The position numbers were made by a program, and so were the translations under genes. A DNA stretch of 64,000 nucleotides, taken from positions 73,259,670-73,323,669 of the forward strand of contig NC_133773.1 in assembly GCF_003597395.2 (NCBI RefSeq), in the 5' to 3' direction. How positions within the stretch are numbered: position 1 is the first letter of the stretch; the number at the start of each line of letters is the position of its first letter. Positions 22,004 through 33,800 of this stretch are shown here, in pieces. Source of the DNA: Chelonoidis abingdonii. Taxonomy: Eukaryota; Chordata; Testudines; Testudinidae. Under the pieces are notes generated by a model. That model was given only the letters and a program-made list of their open reading frames with translations, was not told where the DNA came from and made no database searches.

Positions 22004-23229
22004 CAGTGTTACAATCAGAACTGACTGTCTAAACTACTTCTGATTTGTGTAGAGAGTTTGCAGTAGTTTTACTCGTGTCAGGATTTTGGAGTCTATTTTC
22101 AGATGGGATGATCTCTGATCATCAAAATATACACACATTTTTGTGACCACAAAATTAACTTGAGTCCTTGCTTTATCATTGTGTATATCTTTTTGATTTA
22201 TAGAATGCCAATCATTGTGGCATTTAAACACTGTTATTCCAAGGTACTGTTTTTCTCTTTCTTCCAGTCATAGGAGCTGAAATCTTGTCTCAACTTATAA
22301 AAATTGTCATGCTGAAATATTTGGTACAGTTGTATATGGTGGATTTTAATTTTCATTTAGAGAGATTTTGTTCAGTTTATTACAGGCAGGACTGGTTATT
22401 TTGCCTATTAAGGTTACCTGACACTTCCTATTGGAAGACCCTGTTTTCAGTTCCTGATAACTTTGCCAAACTTTAACTGTTTGCCTTGGCATTTCACATG
22501 CTGGATGCCTGCCTCAAGTCCCCTTTTTTGGAAAACTTAAGCCAAAATAAATCAGCTGTTTCTGAGACTGAGTCTAGGAGGGGAAATGTTAAAATCTTGG
22601 TGACCTTCTCTCTGAACAGTTCTAACACCCCTGAGTTTTTATGACATGAACTTGAAATATGGCAAGCGAGTGTCCTTTGTACTTCTCCATCTGTGTGAGA
22701 ATTTTCCCAAATTTGGCAAGTAATAAGCCTTTGAAAAATTAATTTGCACATGCTAAGTACAGACACTTTCAATTTAAGCAGTTAAATCTCTGAAGCTTCT
22801 ATCTTCACTGAGTATGCTCTAGCTTCTCACAACCCCTAATGCAGATCAGACATATGTCCCATCCCCACAGAGTAACTCAGCTTTACTGGGGTGAAGCCTC
22901 ACTTCCCCCTGTAATGGCTGCTTCCAGATGCTCTGGGCTGCAAGGTACAGTTTGGGGCTGGGCATTGGAACTGAGTGTAGGGAGACTGTCTGTCCTGTGA
23001 CCCCTTTTGTTGGTATCAAAGAAACATGGAGGAAGAAACCAGCCATCTGATTTCAATGCTCAGGAGACATGGAAGGGAAAGGAGTAGATTGGCACAAGAA
23101 GTCTGGTGAGACAGAGACTTGGGTGGTGGTGGACAAACCAAGAATGGAACTGGCTGGGTAAGGAGAATGACTCTGAGAGTTAGGAGGTGTGAGGAGACTT
23201 GGAGCTGGTAAGAAAGGGGAGAGTGTGTG
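22004..23229. other. Non-coding stretch
   Basis: 22280-22780 has a uniform character (tgacacttcctattggaaga, ttcctgataactttgccaaa, aatttgcacatgctaa) and could be an old LINE 3' region, but I cannot name it. The rest is unclassified. Confidence 0.35.
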
Positions 23230-23495
23230 TGTATGTTGACCACTTGGGAAATGGGAGACCCAAGTTCAAGTCTCTGCTTCAATTAATATTCAAGTGTTTT
23301 ATGAAAAGTACAACACCTTTAATAGAATAAACTGAGAGCCCACCCCAGAATATCTATAGTCCAATTGTTAGGGCACGCAACTGGGAAGTGCAAGACTGGA
23401 GCTCACACATCCCTGCTCCACACTGGGGAGAGTGGGGATTTGAATCTAAGTCTAATGTAAGAAAGTTCTCTAACCATTGGGCTACTGAGTGAAAG
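23230..23495. repeat. tRNA-like inverted modules, second copy
   Basis: 23354-23420 carries TAGTCCAATTGTTAGGGCAC (A-box-like) then 'gactggagctcacacatccc'. Immediately after it, 23434-23490 carries the inverse module (ggggatttgaatctaagt ... ctctaaccattgggctact). The upstream segment 'gacccaagttcaagtctctg' (23260-23279) and the linker 'gagcccaccccagaatat' parallel 10570-10900 in the first copy. Confidence 0.55.
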
Positions 23496-24126
23496 GGGGA
23501 TACTACTATCCCCACCCCTTCCTCATCTGGCAGATATGCTCATTGGACACTTTAGGGTACATCTACTGGATTGGGCCCTGGAGGCAAAATAGGTGGGAAG
23601 GCCTGTGAATCCTGCTAGGGCTTAGGTGTCAGTTAAGTGCCAAGGTACTTGGTGGTGTCAGAACTGAGACAGCTGGTCTCCTGTTCACCAACAGAAATTG
23701 ATGTGCTTTGGGGACTTTACCAGTGGAAACATAGGCTCCTTAGGAAATTTAGGTCCCTGAAAGGTTAAGTGGCATCTGAACAGTGATCTGGGAGAATCTA
23801 AATTTTGGAATTAGGTTCCTAACTGCCACTCTAAGTACCTAAGTCCCGTTGTGAATCTATCCCTAGATACCTATCTGCATCTCTAGGTGCCTAAATACCT
23901 TTAGAAATCTGGACATAACTGTGTGTTCCTAATTTTTGGGGTGCCTATCATTAGAATGTGGGCATCTGATTATGCAGATGTTCTGATCACTGATCGTTGC
24001 AACTGAAGTCAATGGAAGCTGTACTTTGAACATGTAAAGTGCTATATATTACTAAGTACTCTGAAAAATCAGGTCTCGGGTGTCTCCAACTGTGCACCCA
24101 AAATTAGTAGAAACTTTTTATCTTTA
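23496..24126. other. Non-coding stretch with 'taggtgcctaa' motifs
   Basis: 'ctaagtacctaagtcc', 'ctctaggtgcctaaatacc', 'ttaggtccctgaa' and 'taggttcctaactgcc' recur between 23745 and 23910, in both orientations. This looks like part of a short-period repeat or fold-back element that I cannot name. There is no gene. Confidence 0.4.
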
Positions 24127-24275
24127 TCTCTCTGAGCGTCAGCTCCCCACTTCCCCCTGTACATGGGGATAATATCACTCCTCACCTCATGGGGGCGTTG
24201 TGAAGGTAAATTGATTGATATTTGTGAAGTGCTCAGACACTATAATGATGAACACCTCAGAATAGCCCCTGAGGA
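24127..24275 (+). mobile_element. MIR-like SINE, core and 3' part
   Basis: The order 'tctctgagcgtcagctcccc', 'gtacatggggataatatcac', 'ctcacctcatgggggcgttg', 'tgaaggtaaattgattgata' and 'gtgaagtgctcagacactat' follows the 3' half of MIR-type SINEs. The tRNA-like head is missing or decayed. Confidence 0.7.
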
Positions 24276-25402
24276 GCAGGGTTTGCACAGTGGTCAGTGA
24301 ATAAGATAGAGGGCTACATGCTGAACAATGAAGATAAAACAAACTTTTGAATAGCTACTTATTCAGTAATCACCATGCGGTGAATGAACCAGGGGTGCTG
24401 TGGGAGAAAACTAGCATGTGATCATGTAACTAAAGAATATATCACAGTTCATATGCACAAGGGGGCAAGTTAAGATTAAGGGCAACTGTAATTCTGGCAT
24501 TTCCTAACTTTTGAGTGCTTGACTTTGCAACCTTAATGTTTTTTCAACAGAATTTTTTTATTTGTAATGTATGTATATACCACGTCATGCTGCCCACGGT
24601 TTCCACTGGTAATGAAATATCCCTCCTACCACAGTTTTCTAGTAATGACATCACTGTACTAACATCCAGCTATTAATTGATTATGTGCAATGTTGTTTTT
24701 ATCAATTCCACCTTCTGTAGATAATGTTCCTCAGGGAAATGGAGAAGCTTAGCTTATCCACACCAATTCTGCTAGCCACCCAGCAAGACTGTATATGGGA
24801 TTTGCCATACCTTCACCACGATTCACTTCCAGTTACTGTTTCATAAAATTGAATTTGTTGAACTCATATTTAAAAATGAGACTCAAAGTCAGTGAAAGGA
24901 ATAAAGCAAATATAGCGGCTAATCAGTATTCAGAAGAAAGAAATGGACTCCAAAGGGGGGAGAGAAATTCAACCTGAAGCCATATTGCTGATGAGAGGCC
25001 ACCTTGGCTCCCTGACAAGTACAAAGAAGTCTTTGTATTGTGAAATCTCTTCAGAGTAATTTTTCTAAAGTACTGAATTTCAGAATCCAGGGGATTCCAG
25101 TCCAAAGACCACATGAAGAATGAATTATTCATTTCCCCCTGCTTGTTAAAATCTTGATTATCATCAATTGTAGGTACATGTGCTTACAGTACTATTTGAT
25201 TGGTTTGATGAACTCCAAGACAGCATTCCTCTCAACCATGTGTTAACTTTATCTCCTTGATTAGACTTGGCCCCTGTAAGAGAATGGACGAGACAAGCAG
25301 GAAACAAAAACATATCGCATAGATTTTTTTAAACCATTATCTCATGGTGCTGGGAGCACTTTGTAAAAGCACTATCCAGTTCATATCCAGCTGTTATGTG
25401 AA
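24276..25402. other. Non-coding stretch
   Basis: There is no gene or nameable repeat. Confidence 0.45.
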
Positions 25403-25410
25403 GCACCAAT

Positions 25411-26266
25411 CAGAGGTGAAAGTAAGTCAGTATAGTCCGGTCCGGCATACAGGACTGGCTTCCCTAGGCGGCGATTGAAAAGGGCCTGGGGCTCCCTCGG
25501 TGACTTAAAGGGCCAAGGGCTCTGCTGCAGTAGCAGTGGCCATGAGCCCTGGGCCCTTTAAATCACCACTGGAGACCCTGGCCACCACTGCTACCTCAGG
25601 GGCTCTGGCAGCGGGGCTTGGACAGCTACTGCAGTGGAGCCCTGGGCCCTTTAAATCACCGATGATTCCGGCAGCGGGGCTCCAGTGGTGATTTAAAGGG
25701 CCTGCGGTGGTAGTGGTGGCCGGAGCTCCGGGCTCTTTAAATCACCGCCCGAGTCCTGCTGCCAGATCCCTGGGGTAGCGGCGGCAGCTGGGAGCCCCTG
25801 GGGCTCCTACGCAATTTAAAGGGTCTGGGAGCCCTTGGCCCTTTAAATCACCACCAGAGCCCGCGGCTGCTGCTGCTACCCCAGGGTTCTGGCAACAGGG
25901 CTCGGGCAGTGATTTAAAGGGCCTGCGGCTCCCTTTAATTTGCCACCTGAGCCCCACTGCTGGAGCCCCTGGGTAGCAGAGGCGGCCAGGAGCCCTGGGG
26001 CTCCATTGGCGATTCAAAGTGCCCAGGGTTCCACTGCGGTAGTGGTGGCCAGAGCCCCAGCCCTTTAAATGGCCCATGAGCCCCGGGCTCCCAGCTGCCT
26101 CTGCAGTAGATAGCTCTGGTGGTGGTTTAAAGGGCCCAGGGCTCCCAGTTGCCACTACCACAGCTCTTTAAATCTCGATTTGAAGAGCCCAGGGCTCTAA
26201 AGACCCTGCCTCTTCCGGTTTAGGCCCCGGTGTACTGGTAAGTCCTTTAAGTTACTTTCACCCGTG
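25411..26266. mobile_element. GC-rich non-autonomous hAT element, 856 bp, perfect 8-bp duplication
   Basis: The ends CAGAGGTGAAAGTAAG and, inverted, CACGGGTGAAAGTAACTT are terminal inverted repeats. The flanking direct repeat GCACCAAT is at 25403-25410 and 26267-26274. The interior is built from alternating inverted words such as 'ccctttaaatcacc', 'ggtgatttaaagggcc' and 'gagccctgggccc' repeated about ten times in both orientations, giving a strong fold-back potential. An open frame of 139 codons on the minus strand is compositional and has no domain. Confidence 0.92.
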
Positions 26267-26274
26267 GCACCAAT

Positions 26275-26744
26275 ACACTTTCCTCCAAAGGGGAATATGT
26301 TAAAAATGCCTACAAATGCATAAAATATTGATTTATTACACACTGTTAATGGACCACATATTTTATGAAATACTGTAGCTTCTCATATTTGCCAGATAAA
26401 ATTGTTCCATTCCATCAGACATTCATCCCTAGAGTTAACACTCCAGAGCAGAAAGAAATAAATTAATATCCAGTTAGATAACTTCTGCCCCGCATATGGG
26501 AAACCCACAGAGCTTTTATTGCAGTAGAAAAACCTCTTTGAAATATCTTTTGAAAGTCCACTTTAAGCTTGGATCTTTTCGCATTGCGAACTCCTAGCAG
26601 GGTCAGACTTGAGCCTTGATTCAACAAGGTACTTACGCACATGCCTAACTTCAAGGATGTAAGTAGCCTCATTGATGTCACTGATGGCTGAAGTGATCAC
26701 TACATGTCTTTTTTTTTAAAATGCTTGGAGATCTGCAGGGATTA

Positions 26745-26792
<48 letters not shown>

Positions 26793-27464
26793 AAAACAGG
26801 TAATATTACTAGAGTTAATTGGAAAATGGTTATTTTTCTGTGGAAAACTGAGGGTTTTTTGAAAAAAAAAAAAAAATCCAACTGAAATATTTGGTTGCAA
26901 AATTAAATACTTTGTTTCAGAGATGCCATGGTAGTGCCTCATGGGGTGCCATTGAGGCACCTCATAATCTGGCTGCCTTGCATTCCCATTCTTCTCTGTA
27001 TTGGCTGGGTTTGCTGGTTTAGGCTGCATGTCCCAATGAAAGACTTAATTTAGTTGAAATCCCAATTTTCCGCTAAAACTTCTGACCATTTTTGCACATT
27101 GAATCATACTTTGTGAAACCACACAACCAAGCACAGGAGACACAACTGAACAGAATTTCACATACTATTAACTATGTAAAGAATGCAATCAGTAACTTCC
27201 CATACTATCTCTAATAACCAGATGATAACAGTGGTCTGAATTTACTGTCCATGATATCCATTTCATTAACACATTTTAAGAGAGATTCTCCCTCTGTATA
27301 ACAAATACATGTTGTGCACAGATATTAAGACTGAATCTTCTTGCTGTAGAACTCTCATTCTTATAAATAAAATGGATACAACTTATTTAATATATTTTGC
27401 ATTATCTGCAGTATCGTCTTACATCTTTCTAAATGGTTTTCTATTTATAGCCCTACTTAGTACT
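26275..27464. other. Non-coding stretch with a (GT)n tract and an unclassified repeat
   Basis: Besides the dinucleotide tract at 26748-26787, 26815-27095 has paired A/T-rich ends (ttggaaaatggttatttttc ... aattttccgctaaaactt) around 'ccatggtagtgcctcatggg', resembling an unclassified fold-back repeat. The rest is plain A/T-rich DNA. Confidence 0.4.
26748..26787. repeat. (GT)20 microsatellite
   Basis: Twenty perfect GT dinucleotides are followed by 'ata'. It is likely length-polymorphic. Confidence 0.97.
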
Positions 27465-27472
27465 ATATAAGC

Positions 27473-27727
27473 CAGTGGTCCCCAACCTTTTTGTGTGGTG
27501 GGCGCTAGACAAAGTATCGTGGTGGCAATGGAGCATCCCCTGAAATGTCGCTGAATTTCTGCGGCATTTCGGCAGCAATGCCTCTCGATGTCGCTTGTCA
27601 GTGGAAAGCAGTGTCATCGAGAGGTGTCACCACCGAAATGCTGCAGAAATTTGGTGGCATTTCAGCGGATGCTCCACCGCCGGCCAGGACGCGGGCGCAT
27701 TTAGATGCCCTGCATTGGGGACCCCTG
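27473..27727. mobile_element. Non-autonomous hAT element, 255 bp, perfect 8-bp duplication
   Basis: The ends CAGTGGTCCCCAACC and, inverted, CAGGGGTCCCCAATGC are terminal inverted repeats. The direct repeat ATATAAGC lies at 27465-27472 and 27728-27735. The interior forms a near-palindrome (atttcggcagcaatgcctct, gagaggtgtcaccaccgaa). It is non-coding. Confidence 0.93.
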
Positions 27728-27735
27728 ATATAAGC

Positions 27736-28662
27736 CTTAGGGAGAGGATTGAATGACTAGAAATCTAACTGAGATATTGAAAAACTCCCTTTACATACAG
27801 TGCTAATTCACAAACATCCATTTCTTCAGTGAACTTGTACTTTCCTTCCTAGAACAAAAGTATGGCTTTTCTAGAAAGATAGTAAGAATAAATATAATAT
27901 AAAACCCATTTTAAGACTGTTCTTTTCTGGTTGACTATATAGGGCCATATTGCGCCATTTTTTTGTTCTTTGTTTTTTCCCTAATGGGGAGTTCTGCCTA
28001 AAAATTTACAGTGTTGTCCATAACTATAGTTAGCCTGCAGTAGTTACTAGTTTCAACTGCTAGGCTCAAACCATGTCTGGCCATCAAAGACTGATGATAA
28101 AACATGATGTTAGAGGAGGAAAGGGGTGACTACAGATGTCTGAAAATTTACCGTATCTTATTAGACACTGAGAAACCTTGGGAAACTTTTACTGCCTGAT
28201 TACTGTCTTTGGCCATGGTACATGTTTGCCCTGTTTTGTTTGGTGTGTATGACTGTCAGCTCATTCTTGGGCACCATGGCAAGATTGTCTTTCCACCCAC
28301 ATTGCATACAACACTGCTTACAGGCCAGATTTTCACACGTTGTCATTTTGCTTTCATTTTCTGCCTTGCACTCTTCCATGGGCAAGAGTAAGCTTTAGCT
28401 CAGAGTTTTAAATGAGTGATTTAGGAATCTGCCAAAGTAGACTCCCGATGACCACTTGTTACTAGAGGGTCTCTGCAGCTCCTAGGTTGAAGGGTTAATG
28501 CATTGTGCATTAGCATTTAGAAATTCTAGTTCCAAGTGTCAAGAGCTAACATTGTGTTTGAAGTTCAGCACTGTACTGAAACTAAAGTAATTATTAAACT
28601 TCAAGACAGGCTCAACTTTGAAAGTTGCATTTTAATTATTTTTAGCTATGCTTTTTATTATA
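27736..28662. other. Non-coding stretch
   Basis: No gene or repeat could be defined. Confidence 0.45.
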
Positions 28663-28666
28663 TAAG

Positions 28667-29339
28667 TGTGACAAAATTCCTCCTCCACCTTGGTGGGTCC
28701 TGCGCTTATTGGTGGATTTGTTCACCTCAGTGATCTTCCCTTCTTGTGGAACCCACAGTCTGAGTCAGCTCCTCCTGTGTCTGATCAGGAGTTGGGAGGT
28801 TTGGGGGGAACCCAGGCCCGCCCTCTACTCCGGGTTCCAGCCCAGGGCCCTGTGGATCGCAGCTGTCTATAGTGCCTCCTGTAACAGCTGCATGACAGCT
28901 ACAACTCCCTGGGCTACTTCCCCATGGCCTCCTCCAAACACCTTCTTTATCCTCACCACAGGACCTTCCTCCTGGTGTCTGATAATGCTTGTCCTCCTCA
29001 ATCCTCCAGCAGTACACTCTCTCACTCTCAGCTCCTTGCCTTCTTGCTCCCAGCTCCTCACACACACTCCTTCTCCTCTGGCTCCTCCCTGCCTGACTGG
29101 AGTGAGCTCCTTTTTAAACCCAGGTGCCCTGATTAGCCTGCCTTGATTGGCTGCAGGTGTTCTAATTAAAGTAGCTATCTCTACTGCCTTCTAGAAAGAT
29201 CTTAATTGGCTCCAGGTGCCTTGATTAACCTGGAGCAACTGCCATTTGGTTACCATGGTCCTAGGGATTTGTTTAGCCTGTGGCTAACATACCTGTTTCT
29301 CAGTACTTTACTGTAGCCATCTGGCCTTGCCCCATCACA
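28667..29339. mobile_element. Solo LTR with short target duplication
   Basis: The element begins TGTGACAAAATTCC and ends TTGCCCCATCACA, so the termini are inverted TGTGA/TCACA. TAAG flanks both ends (28663-28666 and 29340-29343). If the last A is counted as shared, the duplication is ATAAG (5 bp). The body is C/T-rich with 'gggcccgccctc'-like and 'tcctttttaaacccaggtgc' words. There is no internal retroviral region on either side, so it is the product of LTR-LTR recombination. Confidence 0.8.
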
Positions 29340-29343
29340 TAAG

Positions 29344-32300
29344 CTAAAAGCAGTGTTTTGTCACTCTGACTTCCTAAAAAGTTAATAATTCTTATCCTTC
29401 AGACAACTGTTACCTGTTTTCTGATTCATTTAGTGACCTATGCAATGAGTATATCTAGCTACAGGTTTAATGTTACACGAGTGAGTGTGCAGGATCGGGC
29501 ATTTAATATGGATTTGTGAATTCACATACCATGCAGGTGTCCTGAGAAGAAATGAGACAGCATCTTTTCCACTGAAGGTCTAGCTCTGGAATTTTCAATT
29601 CAACATAGGCATATATCTTGGTTCTGTAAAAGTTAGTCTCAAGACTTTAGAATTCGCTTGTGTAGTTTTTGCTTTCCTGCTGCTTGTATGTTTTGCGTGG
29701 CTTCATATGGGGTTATGTGTGGATGTTTTTTTTCGTGAAGACTCTATTGTTCCTGCTTTGCTATTTAATTGTGGTTTTGCCTATTTCATGTAAATTGTAT
29801 TTATTTTAATTCTATTAAAACTTCAAAATACCATTAGGAATGCGTGTCTGTAAGTGACATGTTAAAGTTCTTGTGTCTAAAATTTCATTTATCAATAAGA
29901 CTGAGTGTTTAGCTCTTAATCAGAATAAGAGGTAACCTTGATGATTCACATAGGCCACCCAAAAGTTTGTCTTCTGTGACTGTTATTTATCTGTATTTAT
30001 ACATGCTTTTGCTTGTCACCCAAGCCTCTGGATGTACTGACATTAAGCACTATGTTATATAAAAGTGAAGTTACAACATTTCCTACAATATCAGTAAACA
30101 ATAAGCCATCCTCCATTCTAAAAACTAATTTCAATACCTAAGCTATTGAGAAGTAGTGCAGTGATGATCACCATTCTAGTAGGAGGAAGGATTTCATTTT
30201 TTAAATACCACCCCACTCAAGAAAAGCTTTAAAAAATATTGTGAAATTGTTCCAGAGCCTGAAGACCAACTCAGACAGGGTCCCTAAGATTGGTAGGGCC
30301 CCGACCATATAGGTATTTATACATGAAAACCAACCTCTTCATTCTCATTTAGAAGAAAATGAGAGGCTAGTACTCAGCCTGACAAGTATAATTAGTTAAT
30401 GCTTTGAGAGAATTATCTTCTGTTACTTGGGGATAAAGTACATTGTAGTTGTAATGAAAAGTAAAAGTGGTTAGGAATCATCCTGGACCATGTACCAAAC
30501 AAAAAACTTGCATGTTTTTACTGAAATCCAAGGCAGAAATAATCAAAACTTGTTAGGATTCATGCAACCATTATCTTTTTATATCTGAACATTTCCCCAC
30601 AGTTATCCAAAGTTGCAAAGCTTAACCAAAAGATCTAGAACATCAGTCTAATATATTACAGTTAAGATAGCAAACAATAACACAAATATTTTTCACTTTA
30701 ATGAATGAGTGTCTCTTTTCATTTGGCTGCCGTTGGTTCATTACGCACACAATGTAATTTATTTGAAATACTTAATCAAGAAATTCCTATTATGTTAAAG
30801 CATCTCGTTTCTATATTTCAGCGTGAAATAAAGAGCCTTTTTTAAATTGGAAGTTGGTAGATGAAATAGCTAGTTTGCTTATCACAAAGTAGCTATACAA
30901 CGTAGTGTGTTACCTTTTGATTCAAAGGGAAGGCAAGGGTTCTTTATTAGGATAGTAGAGAAAACAAGTCAAAGTGCATTAATATATATTAATATAGCAC
31001 TAACAATAAGCAGTATTGTGGATAAATAGAAGTTAAGGCCTCTGCCACTTCAGTTTGTCAAATATTGTGCAAATACCATGTATTAATGTCAATACTCACA
31101 ACATCTTTGAAGTAATTAAATAATTATATATAAATTACTTCTGCATTAATAGAGACCTGGTGATCTCACTTAGAGCATTCAGCTTCCTTTTAGCAGGCTT
31201 TAAAATTCGTCTGAATATCTGGGACACAGTGCAGACAAATATTGGACGTTACCGTAGGGAAAATGTGATGTACTTCAGGCTGAATTTTTAAAAAGTAGAG
31301 GGTGAACTGACTTCTTTATCTGAATATTTCTCGTTAATGTCTGAAGGAGGTGAACTACTGTTCTGATCCATGCTCATGCAACCCTCAGTACCTTAAAAAC
31401 TTGCCAACCATGACTTACATCCACCCATCCATTAGTCAGGGCTATTGTAGATGGATAAATTGCTTCTTCAGAAACAGGGTAATTTACTTCAAGGAAGAAG
31501 TAGGGACAATCTGGCATAGAAAAATCAAAAAAATTAAGTTTAGGAAAAATAATGTTATTTTGACTCAAAATATAGTCTAGTGAAATTGTTCACTGAGCCT
31601 GTTCTTTAGCAGTGGTCAGTCATGGGTTATACAAGTTATATGTGCCTTAGGTGTAATACCAGCACAGTTTTCAGTAATGTAGACAATATATTACAAGAGT
31701 GTTTGCATATGAATAATGCAAAAGCTTTGAATGGTTCAATGAGTCAATCTAAATGGCCCGCTCCACTGGCATGTTCTAGGGGTCATTTCTAAAGATTTCA
31801 CCCTAACAAATTGGTTGCATTTAAAAGCCTAATAAAACTTAAAGCTGTATTACTGGTTGCATCTGTTCTTAGTGCAATGGTTTATTTAAAAACATTTAAA
31901 CTGTTCCTGTCAAGTAAATTACATACCCAAGAAATATAACTGACAAGTACATCAGTTGAAGTACAATCTGAACTGCTCTGAATTTAAAGCACTCATTTAT
32001 AATGCATATAAAAAGTTTATAATGGAAAATATCTTTGAAATGTTTACATTTCTTCAAGCTGTGTTCCTGACTTCTTTTGTCCTTTTATTCAAAGTATTTG
32101 GGATAAATGTTGATTCTGCTTCCCCTATTTTTTCCTTGGATTTGTTTGCATTGTTGCATGGTCCGTTGCTTTTCATACTGCTTTCCGCTGTCGTCAGAGA
32201 AGTGGAATCTGACAGGCAAAGTCATGGAAAATATAAATTGTATTAAGGGCTGCAACTTTAAAAAAAAAAAGTCTATTAACCAAGCTACCAAGAAGACTTC

Positions 32301-33484
32301 AGCTGCTCATTCCTTGTTTCCATTATTTATTTACTTATCTATCCATCTATTTATAGGAGCTGACCACTTTCCATGCAATGTGAAATAGAGGTTCAGTGAA
32401 CTTTATTTTGGCTTTAAAATGTTACCATCCACTTGCATCCCACATCCCCATCTGAAAATGTTATACATACTATTTGTATAAGTAACACATAAGATTACTG
32501 TACTGAAAGAAAATTGATACTTTCTACATTTGATAGTGCTTTGCATATATTCAGTTTCACTGACTGTTACGGTCACTTTCACATCCTGTCTTGTGCACTA
32601 GCACAATTACACTCATGCACTACACGTACATTCTAGCTCAGTGACATGTTTAAGGAGTAAGAATATGTAAAGAAAAATGAGTTTTCTGGAAAAAAATCTA
32701 GTATCTTTTCTATAGTGGATTATTCAATTACATCTTCATGGAGGGTATATTCGTGGGAAGGTTGATGTTAATATGATGGCAAAAGGAGTCTCCTGTGGGT
32801 AGTGAGTAGTATGCAACTGGAAAAAATGACAATTGCAACTATTCTGGAGGCTTCCATTTGAGAGCAAATGCCACATCTCTGTCCTTTCAGTGACACATCC
32901 TTTGAGAGGATGAGATGGTGGAAATGTTACTACACAGAACAGGAATCTGATGGCACTGAAGAGGAACCATTTGCAACATTTTAGGTTTCTTGTTCCCTAT
33001 GATGATGGAGAGGGAGAGAGAGACACAAGGCAGTAAAGGGCAAAAAGATAAACTTTCATCCTTTTGGTATATATCATGATTGAGGATATTTGGTCTCCAG
33101 CGTATTGGCATCCACTCACATAGAATATTGTGAACACCCAATTTGACTCACCGATAATCTTGATCTGTGCTTCATGCTATTAGCCTCTGACTGCAAGATC
33201 AAGTCACCATTGTTCATGATTTTACTCAAGATAAAAGCCCTGGTTTTTCATGAGTAACAATATCTCAGACTGTTATCTCTGGGGACTGACCCAAGCACTT
33301 CTGTCTAAAAGCAATCTGAAACAGATGTGTTGACACAATTCTGCTTCACAACAACATTTAAAAGGTTTGGTTTCCATTCCAATGTGAAACAAAAACAAAT
33401 CTCAATCTCCGTGAAATAGAATTATTAACCGTTGGACAGCTCTAGAGACAGTTCCTGTCCACAAAAGTAATAACACCATTCACT
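29344..33484. other. Non-coding, repeat-poor stretch
   Basis: About 4 kb of A/T-rich sequence has no identifiable gene. 30275-30345 (agggccccgaccatataggt) weakly resembles an old LINE tail. The longest frames have ordinary composition and no motif. Confidence 0.45.
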
Positions 33485-33800
33485 CCCAACTGGGGAATAT
33501 CCAGTACCCCTGATTGGCTGAGAAGCTCCATTTAAACCAGAAAGAAGCGCAGGAGATTGTCTGAGCAACTAGAGAAATTTCTGGCTGGCTCCAACTATAG
33601 ACCCCTCCTGGTTTCTGCCTCCCCCTTTGCTTCTGGTTCCTTTCTCCCTAATCCCAGACCTCCATCTGTTCCCAGTTCCTGCTTTTCTGTTCCTATATCT
33701 CACCCTGACTTGGTCTCCAGCTCTGACCCCTGGCCTGGCGCCTGATGCTATCTCTGACAGCTAGTACTGTCAGCCTGTGTTTTACCTTTACTACAGATGG
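33485..33800. mobile_element. LTR-like repeat fragment
   Basis: 'cagtacccctgattggctga', 'gctccatttaaaccagaaag', 'cccctcctggtttctgcctc' and 'tctgacccctggcctggc' form a CT-rich block resembling an LTR family I associate with turtle genomes. The termini are not clear, so the limits are approximate. Confidence 0.4.

Noticed and set aside
25742..26161. A 139-codon minus-strand open frame
   Set aside because: It is contained in the GC-rich hAT element between terminal repeats. The glycine/proline-rich translation follows the repeated DNA words.
28709..29146. A 145-codon plus-strand open frame
   Set aside because: It falls entirely within the solo LTR at 28667-29339 and follows its C/T-rich composition.
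31956..32246. Open frame with a hydrophobic stretch resembling a membrane segment
   Set aside because: A/T-rich DNA commonly yields F/L-rich frames. There is no homologous motif, splice context or conservation evidence in the sequence.
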